From NCBI GenBank assembly GCA_017942005.1, contig JAGAVJ010000013.1, positions 62,001-126,000 of the forward strand: a DNA stretch of 64,000 nt, written 5' to 3'. Each line of letters opens with the position of its first letter. Within the stretch, counting starts at the first letter, position 1. Under the pieces are notes generated by a model. It saw only the letters and a list, made by a program, of their open reading frames with translations. It was not told where the DNA came from and ran no database searches. This stretch comes from Clostridia bacterium. GTDB taxonomy: Bacteria; Bacillota; Clostridia; Oscillospirales; CAG-272. The translations under genes and the position numbers were made by a program. This document shows positions 58,044 through 64,000 of this stretch, one piece after another.

Positions 58044-58272
58044 AGGGCTGTCGCATTTACATGCTCCATCTTATAAAATTCGCCTTTTCGCTTTTCCAAG
58101 CGAAATTTCACAGCGGATTTTTGCCAAAATCCACTGTGAAAACGCCGAATTCGGATCACTTCGTGATCCCGGGCTGTTGCAAGTTTTCAACTTGCAACAG
58201 CTCCATCTCTTCTTATTGTGGAGTTGTGACGAAGTCACAAAACACGGTTTGAAAAATTTATTTTTCAGACTT
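58041..58272 (-). promoter_or_regulatory. Extended copy of the intercistronic leader element, containing a family B repeat
   Basis: On the minus strand, in order: AGTCTGAAAAATAAATTTTTCA, TTTTGTGACTTCGTCACAAC, TCCACAATAAGAAGAG. Then, in place of the simple hairpin, comes a 160-nt multi-hairpin block closed by GGAGCTGTTGC/GCGACAGCCC, followed directly by the ATGGTCATAA start box at 58043. Confidence 0.6.
58045..58204. repeat. Family B structured repeat, copy 1
   Basis: A 160-bp segment from GGGCTGTCGCATTTACATGC to GTTGCAAGTTTTCAACTTGC plus AACAGC. It contains several nested inverted repeats (TCGCTTTTCCAAGCGA, CACAGCGGAT/ATCCACTGTG, GGATCACTTCGTGATCC, and the GTTGCAAG/CTTGCAAC end hairpin). A second copy lies at 62006-62163 on the same strand, with paired changes in the end hairpin. 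Confidence 0.75.
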
Positions 58273-58283
58273 TCTTATCTCTA

Positions 58284-58393
58284 TTGACAAATCCAATTTT
58301 CTATGTTATACTTATTAGGTAATGAGCAAAGGCGTTCATTTTCTGGGAATCCGTTTCCCCAGGTGACGTCCTTTGCTTTTTCTTTTTTGTGAG
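58284..58393 (+). promoter_or_regulatory. Glutamate synthase promoter with leader terminator hairpin
   Basis: TTGACA (58284-58289), 17 nt, TATACT (58307-58312). The leader then forms AGCAAAGG (58324-58331) with CCTTTGCT (58370-58377), a TTCA/TGA-type extension and an inner CTGGG/CCCAG hairpin. A U-tract, TTTTTCTTTTTT, ends about 12 nt before the start codon. Promoter sequence, position and AAAGGCG stem base match the glnN leader. Confidence 0.75.
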
Positions 58394-58404
58394 GTAATGA
58401 TACA

Positions 58405-59496
58405 ATGATGCATACGAAACGAGAAGGCGAGATCCGAATCCCGTCCGGCTGCGCAATTGCCGCAGTCATATCCAAAAAAGGACGCGGCATGACGGGTGAA
58501 AAAATTATTGAGAGCATGAAGCCGATGCATGATCGTTCCAATGGTTTGGGCGGCGGTTTTGCCGGATACGGTATCTATCCGGAATATAAAGAACAGTATG
58601 CGCTGCATCTGTTTTATAATGACAGCATTGCCAAAGAAGAATGTGAACGATTTTTAAAGGACAGTTTTGAAATTGTCAAAGCGGAATTGATTCCAACCAG
58701 AAAAATTCCGCAGATCACAGACGAACCGCTCATTTGGCGTTATTTCGTTTCCCCTCTGAAATCAGTGCTTGCATCCTTGCAGCTTGACGAAAAAGAATAT
58801 GTCGTCCGTACCGTGATGAAGATTAACACGGAAATGAAAGGGGCATATGTCTTTTCCTCCGGTAAAAATATGGGAGCTTTCAAGGCGGTCGGTTTTCCGG
58901 AAGATGTCGGTTATTTTTACAAGCTTGATGAATATGAAGCCTATTCCTGGACCGCACACGGCAGATATCCTACCAATACACCGGGCTGGTGGGGCGGTGC
59001 ACACCCATTTGCACTCTTGGATTATTCCATCGTCCACAACGGTGAAATTTCTTCCTACGACGCCAACCGCCGTTTTATTGAGATGTTCGGGTATCAATGT
59101 ACCCTTCAGACAGACACTGAGGTCATCACCTATATTGCAGATTATCTTCTGCGCCGTCAGGGGTTGACCCAGGAAGAAATGGCATCCGTCATTGCCGCTC
59201 CCTTTTGGAGTACCATTCAGCGTATGCCGCCAGAGGAACAAAAACGTCTGACCTATCTTCGCAGCGTGTTTTCCAGTCTCCTGATCACAGGACCGTTTTC
59301 TATTGTGCTCGGCTTTGAAGGCGGACTTATGGCGTTGAATGACCGCCTGAAGCTGCGCTCCATGGTTGTCGGTGAAAAAGAAGACAAGGTCTTTATTGCA
59401 AGTGAAGAAGCTGCAATTCGCGTCATGGAACCGGATGCAGAGCATATCTGGTCCCCTGCCGGCGGAGAACCGGTGATTATCAAGGTTGAAGTCTGA
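58405..59496 (+). CDS. Glutamate synthase, glutamine amidotransferase subunit (split GltB, part 1)
   Basis: A 363-residue class-II amidotransferase domain corresponding to the N-terminal part of GltB (SGCAIAAVISKKGRGMTGEKI, MHDRSNGLGGGFAGYGIYPEY, ALLDYSIVHNGEISSYDANR). It releases ammonia from glutamine. The candidate nucleophile Cys is at about residue 16, so a short propeptide would have to be removed. It is the first gene of the three-part glutamate synthase. Its TGA stop falls within the AGTCTGAAAAA word of the element before the next gene. Confidence 0.9.
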   Translation: MMHTKREGEIRIPSGCAIAAVISKKGRGMTGEKIIESMKPMHDRSNGLGGGFAGYGIYPEYKEQYALHLFYNDSIAKEECERFLKDSFEIVKAELIPTRKIPQITDEPLIWRYFVSPLKSVLASLQLDEKEYVVRTVMKINTEMKGAYVFSSGKNMGAFKAVGFPEDVGYFYKLDEYEAYSWTAHGRYPTNTPGWWGGAHPFALLDYSIVHNGEISSYDANRRFIEMFGYQCTLQTDTEVITYIADYLLRRQGLTQEEMASVIAAPFWSTIQRMPPEEQKRLTYLRSVFSSLLITGPFSIVLGFEGGLMALNDRLKLRSMVVGEKEDKVFIASEEAAIRVMEPDAEHIWSPAGGEPVIIKVEV

Positions 59497-59680
59497 AAAA
59501 AAGTTTTAGAAAACTCGTTTTTAATAATTTCTCGTTCCATGATTTTTACGACTTCTGTCGCAACGCCATATTAAGAAAGGAAATAACCTTTTACCGGTTC
59601 AGCTTGCTATACATTTCATCAAATGCTGAGTTAAACATTTTACATTCGCTGAACGTGTAAAAGTAATGATTATAGATATG
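59492..59680 (+). promoter_or_regulatory. Intercistronic leader element with long hairpin between RBS and start (second glutamate synthase gene)
   Basis: A degenerate AGTCTGAAAAAAAG and TTTACGACTTCTGTCGCAA (weak match to the GTGAC palindrome) precede AGAAAGGA (59574-59581). A long stem follows: CTTTTAC plus GTTCAGC (59588-59603) with GCTGAAC plus GTAAAAG (59648-59663). ATG 59666 and in-frame ATG 59678 come next, 12 nt apart. The arms are unrelated to other copies but pair over 14 bp. Confidence 0.68.
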
Positions 59681-61183
59681 GGAATTGAATTTCAATATCC
59701 GGAATATGAAGTGGTCAGAAATCCTGCCCGCTGCACAAACTGCCGTGTCTGTGAGCGCCAATGTGCCAACGGTGTTCACAGTTTTGATAAAACACAGAAA
59801 GTTATGCTTGCCGATGACACAAAATGTGTAAACTGCCAGCGCTGTGTATCCTTCTGCCCAACCAGAGCATTAAAGATTGTAAAAAGTGACAACACCCTGC
59901 GCGACAATAACAACTGGACACAGAATACCGTGCGGGAAATATACAAACAGGCAAACTCCGGCGGTGTGCTGCTGTCCTCCATGGGAAATCCCAATGCACT
60001 TCCCGTCTACTGGGATCGTATTTTAATCAATGCATCGCAGGTCACAAATCCGCCGATTGACCCACTGCGCGAACCGATGGAAACACGTGTCTTCCTTGGC
60101 AAAAAGCCGTCTAAAATTGAACGCGATGCAAACGGACAGATTGTAGACAACCTGACACCCCAGCTTACGCTTTCTATGCCAATCATGTTTTCTGCAATGA
60201 GCTATGGCTCCATCAGCTATAATGCGCACAAAAGTCTTGCCATGGCAGCAAGAAAGCTCGGTATCTGCTACAACACCGGTGAAGGCGGATTACACGAAGA
60301 TTTTTATGTATACGGCGAAAATACAATTGTACAGGTTGCTTCCGGCCGTTTCGGTGTTCATGAAGCGTATCTGGACGCCGGCGCCGCCATTGAAATTAAA
60401 ATGGGACAAGGCGCAAAGCCCGGCATCGGCGGTCATCTTCCCAGTACAAAGATTGTTGGGGACGTCTCCCGCACAAGAATGATTCCGGAAGGCTCCGACG
60501 CCATTTCCCCCGCCCCTCACCACGATATTTATTCGATAGAAGACTTAAGACAGCTCGTCTACTCCTTAAAAGAAGCAACACAATACAAAAAGCCTGTTAT
60601 TGTCAAAGTCGCGGCAGTACATAATATTGCAGCCATTGCAAGCGGCATTGCACGTTCCGGCGCGGATATCATCGCCATTGACGGGTTCCGCGGCGGTACC
60701 GGTGCGGCGCCCACCCGTATCCGTGACAATGTCGGTATTCCTGTAGAACTTGCCCTTGCCGCCTGTGACGCCAGACTGCGGGAAGAAGGAATCCGCGGCA
60801 ACGTGTCCCTTGTGGTCGGCGGCAGCATTCGTTCCTCCGCTGATGTGGTGAAAGCCATTGCACTCGGTGCCGATGCCTGCTACATTGCAACCGCAGCGCT
60901 GCTTGCGCTTGGCTGTCATTTGTGTCGTTCCTGCCAATCGGGCAAGTGCTGTTGGGGAATTGCAACCCAGCGCCCGGAGCTTGTCGCACGGCTTGACCCG
61001 GAGGAAGGCTGCGAACGCCTTGTCAATCTGATGAATGCATGGCGGCATGAAATCAAGGAAATGATGGGCGGCATGGGTATCAACTCGGTGGAGGCACTGC
61101 GCGGCAATCGTCTGATGCTGCGCGGCATCGGACTTACCGAAAAAGAACTGGAAATCCTCGGAATTTCGCACGCCGGCGAATAA
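59678..61183 (+). CDS. Glutamate synthase, FMN-binding synthase subunit with ferredoxin domain (split GltB, part 2)
   Basis: A 501-residue protein. The N-terminal 4Fe-4S ferredoxin domain has CTNCRVCERQC and CVNCQRCVSFC within the first 65 residues. The FMN-dependent synthase barrel follows (MSYGSISYNAHKSLAMAARKLG, GQGAKPGIGGHLPSTK, GFRGGTGAAPTRIRDN) with the 3Fe-4S-type Cys cluster CHLCRSCQSGKCCWG. It turns 2-oxoglutarate and ammonia into glutamate. The fused ferredoxin suggests reduced ferredoxin, or an unidentified partner, as electron donor; no GltD-type NADPH subunit is seen nearby. The start is the second ATG of the module. Confidence 0.9.
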   Translation: MGIEFQYPEYEVVRNPARCTNCRVCERQCANGVHSFDKTQKVMLADDTKCVNCQRCVSFCPTRALKIVKSDNTLRDNNNWTQNTVREIYKQANSGGVLLSSMGNPNALPVYWDRILINASQVTNPPIDPLREPMETRVFLGKKPSKIERDANGQIVDNLTPQLTLSMPIMFSAMSYGSISYNAHKSLAMAARKLGICYNTGEGGLHEDFYVYGENTIVQVASGRFGVHEAYLDAGAAIEIKMGQGAKPGIGGHLPSTKIVGDVSRTRMIPEGSDAISPAPHHDIYSIEDLRQLVYSLKEATQYKKPVIVKVAAVHNIAAIASGIARSGADIIAIDGFRGGTGAAPTRIRDNVGIPVELALAACDARLREEGIRGNVSLVVGGSIRSSADVVKAIALGADACYIATAALLALGCHLCRSCQSGKCCWGIATQRPELVARLDPEEGCERLVNLMNAWRHEIKEMMGGMGINSVEALRGNRLMLRGIGLTEKELEILGISHAGE

Positions 61184-61230
61184 AAAATTTTCAAAACCAC
61201 TTTTCAAATTCACGGAGGTGTGATATAATT

Positions 61231-61977
61231 ATGTATACAATTGATGCGTCCGCATTTGATTATAAGACGTTGAATGAAACCATTCGTACACACGACGGGG
61301 ACTGTACGGTCACGCACTGTCTCGGGCAGCGCTTTATCGCAGCAGGCATGAGCGGTTCGCGTATCATCTCTGCATACGGAACACCGGGAAATGCGCTTGG
61401 CGCGTATTTGAACGGTGCGGAAATCCAGGTACACGGCAACACGCAGGATGCGGTCGGTGATACGATGAACGAAGGAAAAATCATCATTCACGGTTCTGTC
61501 GGTGACGCTGTCGGATACGCAATGCGCGGCGGCTGTATTTTCGTGCGCGGAAACGCCGGATACAGAGCAGGAATCCATATGAAGGCATACGGTGAGAAGC
61601 GTCCTACGATCATCATCGGCGGAAAATGCGGCAGCTTTTTAGGGGAATACCAAGCCGGCGGCATATTGGTCGTACTCGGTCTTGCACAGGCCAGCGACGC
61701 GCCGGAAACAGCTTCCCGTCCGCTTGTCGGAAACTTCCCCTGTACCGGTATGCACGGCGGAAAGTTATATCTGCGCGGAGATACCAGCCAAATGGAATTT
61801 CCGGCCTATGTTTCTGCGCATCCTGCTACAGATGAGGACATGCGTGAAATTGATCCTTATCTAACAGAATTCTGTACCACCTTCGGCTATGAAAAATCGG
61901 ACGTGATCGGGGTTCCGTTTACTGTCGTTACACCGGATACGAAAAATCCGTACAAGCAAATGTACGTTACCAATTGA
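61231..61977 (+). CDS. Glutamate synthase GXGXG subunit (split GltB, part 3)
   Basis: A 248-residue right-handed beta-helix protein equivalent to the C-terminal domain of GltB, with repeated Gly motifs (GTPGNALGAYLNG, GNTQDAVGDTMNEG, GSVGDAVGYAMRGG, GNAGYRAGIHM). It has a structural role joining the amidotransferase and synthase parts. AGGTG-type RBS and ATG 61231 come 47 nt after part 2. A family B repeat follows. Confidence 0.9.
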   Translation: MYTIDASAFDYKTLNETIRTHDGDCTVTHCLGQRFIAAGMSGSRIISAYGTPGNALGAYLNGAEIQVHGNTQDAVGDTMNEGKIIIHGSVGDAVGYAMRGGCIFVRGNAGYRAGIHMKAYGEKRPTIIIGGKCGSFLGEYQAGGILVVLGLAQASDAPETASRPLVGNFPCTGMHGGKLYLRGDTSQMEFPAYVSAHPATDEDMREIDPYLTEFCTTFGYEKSDVIGVPFTVVTPDTKNPYKQMYVTN

Positions 61978-62005
61978 TTGACGTGCATCGTCTATCATCC
62001 AAGGA

Positions 62006-62163
62006 GATGTCGCATTTACATGCGTCAACCTATAAATTTTGTCTTTCCGCTTTTACAAGCGAAATTTCACTGTATATTTTTGGCAAAGTTCACAGTGAAA
62101 ACGCCGAATTCGGATCACGTTGTGATCCCGGGCTGCTGCAAATTTTCAATTTGCAGCAGCCCC
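62006..62163. repeat. Family B structured repeat, copy 2
   Basis: It matches copy 1 over about 155 bp (GATGTCGCATTTACATGC at the left, ACGCCGAATTCGGATCAC, the end hairpin at the right). The end hairpin here is GGGCTGCTGCAAATT/AATTTGCAGCAGCCC, perfect over 15 bp, whereas copy 1 has GTTGCAAGTT/AACTTGCAAC: both arms changed together. It separates the glutamate synthase genes from glnA and has no U-run. Confidence 0.75.
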
Positions 62164-62201
62164 CGTCCTTCCGTTGAAAAGGAAATACAGAAAGGTTTAT
62201 T

Positions 62202-63446
62202 ATGAAGTATACCAAACAGGAGGTTCTGCAGTTCGTCGAAGAGGAGGACGTCAAGTTCATCCGCCTTGCGTTCTGCGATGTTTTTGGCAAGCAAAAAAAT
62301 ATTTCCATTATGCCGGGAGAGCTGGAACGCGCCTTCAAATACGGCATCGCCATTGATGCATGGTCCATTGCAGGCTCCGATGAAAGCATTCGCTCTGATT
62401 TGTTTTTGCATCCGGATCCCTCAACGCTTTCCGTTCTGCCATGGCGTCCGGATCACGGCCGTGTTGTGCGCATGTTCTGCGCTATCACATGGCTGGACGG
62501 CACTCCCTTTGAAGGAGATACCCGGCATCTCCTAATTTCTGCAGTACAGGAAGCAGAGACTGCCGGTTATACCTTCCACATCGGTGCAGAAGCAGAATTT
62601 TATCTGTTCAAGCTGGACGATCACGGAAATGAAACACACATCCCCTATGATCATGCAGGATATATGGATATCGCACCGGAGGACAAAGGAGAAAATATCC
62701 GGCGTGAAATTTGTTTAACCTTGGAACAGATGGGCATCTATCCGGAAAGCTCCCATCATGAAGAAGGTCCCGGGCAAAACGAAATCGATTTCCGCTATTC
62801 CGATCCCTTGACCGCAGCAGACAATACCGTAACCTTCTGCACAGTGGTACGCACCATTGCCAATCGAAACGGTATTTATGCAGATTTTACGCCCAAACCG
62901 CTGCGCGATCTTCCGGGAAACGGCATGCATGTGAATTTTTCCGTACATCGAAAAAATGCAGTCGGCAACGCACTTTTGCAGGAGTCCGACGATACCCATC
63001 TGATGCAGTCTGCCATTGCAGGTGTTTTGCATCATATTGAAGATATGACAGTGTTCCTCAATCCCTGCGATGCCTCCTATGAACGGCTCGGCTGCTGCAA
63101 GGCGCCGCGTTATATCACATGGTCGCACGAAAATCGGTCGCAGTTGATCCGGATTCCCGCTGCATTAAACGAGTTTCGCCGTGCAGAGCTGCGTTCTCCC
63201 GATCCCAGCGCCAACCCCTATATCGCATATACACTTCTCATATACGCTTGTCTGGACGGTATTCAGAATAACATCGTTTTGCCGGAACCTGCCAATATTA
63301 ATTTTTATCATGCGGATAAAGAGCTGCAGCGCGGCTTCCGCAGCCTTCCAGCATCCCTCAGAGAAGCTTCCCGTATCGCGCAGAACAGCGCTTTTATTCA
63401 TGAACACCTTCCTGCAATGCTGATTTCCGCATACACCGGTCAATGA
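62202..63446 (+). CDS. glnA: Glutamine synthetase, type I
   Basis: A 414-residue GSI-type enzyme with an N-terminal beta-grasp domain (VKFIRLAFCDVFGKQKNISI) and catalytic motifs EAEFYLF, EGPGQNEIDF, GNGMHVNFS, RSQLIRIP and ELRSPDPSANPY. It is shorter than the usual 440-470 and has no adenylylation segment. It is the second glutamine synthetase here, beside type III glnN, and belongs to the glutamate synthase gene group. The RBS AGAAAGG lies 6 nt before the ATG. Confidence 0.92.
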   Translation: MKYTKQEVLQFVEEEDVKFIRLAFCDVFGKQKNISIMPGELERAFKYGIAIDAWSIAGSDESIRSDLFLHPDPSTLSVLPWRPDHGRVVRMFCAITWLDGTPFEGDTRHLLISAVQEAETAGYTFHIGAEAEFYLFKLDDHGNETHIPYDHAGYMDIAPEDKGENIRREICLTLEQMGIYPESSHHEEGPGQNEIDFRYSDPLTAADNTVTFCTVVRTIANRNGIYADFTPKPLRDLPGNGMHVNFSVHRKNAVGNALLQESDDTHLMQSAIAGVLHHIEDMTVFLNPCDASYERLGCCKAPRYITWSHENRSQLIRIPAALNEFRRAELRSPDPSANPYIAYTLLIYACLDGIQNNIVLPEPANINFYHADKELQRGFRSLPASLREASRIAQNSAFIHEHLPAMLISAYTGQ

Positions 63447-63695
63447 CACGCCATATTTGAAACCAGATTTTTATTTGGGAACTCTTTTTAGGGAACTTTT
63501 CGAGAAAAGTTCCCTAAAACCCTCAAAAGCTTTTATGGATAGAATCTTTTTATACCCGTAAGCAGGGGATGATGCTGTATCCCCACAGCATACTGACTAT
63601 TATTCATTTACAGACACGAAAAGCATTGTATTGTTTCAGTACAATGTTATCACCCAAAACTCCCTCTTACCGAAAGGATCAGGTGTGACCTTTTT
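63447..63695 (+). other. glnA-to-ANTAR-regulator intergenic region
   Basis: It holds a hairpin AGGGAACTTTT/AAAAGTTCCCT (63490-63515) followed by AAAACCCTCAAAAGCTTTTA, a relative of the GGGGAAAACTTTT hairpin repeats. Nearer the next gene, GAAAGGA (63672-63678) and a small AGGT/ACCT stem (63681-63691) stand before ATG 63696. I see no clear promoter. Confidence 0.5.
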
Positions 63696-64000
63696 ATGCC
63701 CTACAAAGAACATCTTTACAGCGTCCTTATCGTATCGGCATCGGATAAGTTCAACGGTGCACTCGGACCGCTGCTTCCGCCCGCGACTTATACTCCCGTT
63801 AAAATTGTCGGCAGTATCGCTGAAGCACAACGTCAGCTGTTGGAACGTTTCTATGATCTTGTGATCATCAATACGCCGCTTCCTGACGACTTCGGCAGAA
63901 AATTTGCTGTTGAACTGATGGGGAACAGAGGGGAAAGCAGTACGGTTGTCCTTTTATGTGTGAAAAATGAGCTTTATGCAGAAATCTATGAAAAGGTCAT
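63696..64000 (+). CDS. Response regulator, probably ANTAR type (3' truncated by window edge)
   Basis: An open frame of 101 complete codons running off the window: MPYKEHLYSVLIVSASDKFN, then TPVKIVGSIAEAQRQLLERFYDLVIINTPLPDDFG. This is the receiver-like domain typical of ANTAR response regulators encoded beside glutamine synthetase in Clostridia. The RNA-binding ANTAR domain itself would lie beyond the window, so this is inferred. ANTAR proteins bind leader RNA hairpins and prevent termination; the glnN and glutamate synthase leaders here would be natural targets. Confidence 0.75.
   Translation, partial: MPYKEHLYSVLIVSASDKFNGALGPLLPPATYTPVKIVGSIAEAQRQLLERFYDLVIINTPLPDDFGRKFAVELMGNRGESSTVVLLCVKNELYAEIYEKV

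Noticed and set aside
57750..58393. Canonical ANTAR dual-hexaloop motif in the glnN and glutamate synthase leaders
   Set aside because: Only one hairpin of terminator type can be drawn in each, and the apical loops (AAACAAAA and ATCCGT) do not show the expected A1/G4 pattern. The regulatory link is kept as an inference only.
62139..62163. End hairpin of the family B repeat as the glutamate synthase operon terminator
   Set aside because: The stem is strong, but CCGTCCTTCCG follows instead of a U-run, so intrinsic termination is not supported.

Overview
The window looks like part of a chromosome from an anaerobic Clostridia bacterium, probably a gut-type Oscillospirales relative. This is inferred from gene content: an HdrA/Flx flavin-based electron-bifurcating operon, type III glutamine synthetase, split glutamate synthase, LL-diaminopimelate aminotransferase, an ANTAR regulator and strong AGAAAGGA ribosome-binding sites. 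I saw no rRNA, tRNA, CRISPR array, prophage or complete insertion sequence. Several families of short structured repeats are present.

Layout. 1-6972 (+): the 3' end of hdrA, then flxD/mvhD, flxC-, flxB- and flxA-like genes, a 2Fe-2S/4Fe-4S subunit and a fumarate-reductase-type flavoprotein, ending in a small PQ-loop protein. This reads as one soluble NADH-dependent, probably bifurcating, reductase. 7128-12300 (-): mntP, an EamA exporter, a large lipoprotein of unknown function and an orphan solute-binding lipoprotein. 12614-14537: an unknown membrane-anchored protein and an SGNH hydrolase, with a MITE-like element between them. 14977-18959 (+): potABC without potD, then an Rsm22-like methyltransferase. 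19105-23866 (+): a MoxR/DUF58/transglutaminase operon. 24034-30958 (+): glycosyltransferase, thioredoxin, pyrH, pyridoxamine kinase, SPFH protein, zinc-ribbon membrane protein and a CPA2 antiporter. 31024-33859: an AraC regulator divergent from kdgA-kdgK. 34164-40642 (-): ACT protein, UPF0210 protein and an SbcD/SbcC-like pair. 41281-43911 (+): an amino-acid ABC transporter whose binding protein looks circularly permuted. 44133-57733 (-): dapL, purF, pyrG, a nucleotidyltransferase, guaA, purC, asnB, an Amt-PII fusion and glnN. 58405-64000 (+): three-gene glutamate synthase, glnA and the start of an ANTAR response regulator.

How it fits together. From 44 kb to the end, most genes make, move or spend the glutamine amide group: ammonium uptake, two glutamine synthetases, glutamate synthase and four glutamine amidotransferases. 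glnN and the first glutamate synthase gene share a near-identical promoter followed at once by a terminator hairpin. With an ANTAR-type regulator encoded downstream, this suggests control by antitermination.

The most unusual signal is a recurring translation-start module. A strong AGAAAGGA site is separated from the start codon by a stem-loop whose arms differ from gene to gene but always pair. In the best cases the stem ends exactly at one start codon, and a second in-frame start codon follows 12 nt later. About eleven genes of unrelated function carry it, and in seven places it belongs to a longer intercistronic element.
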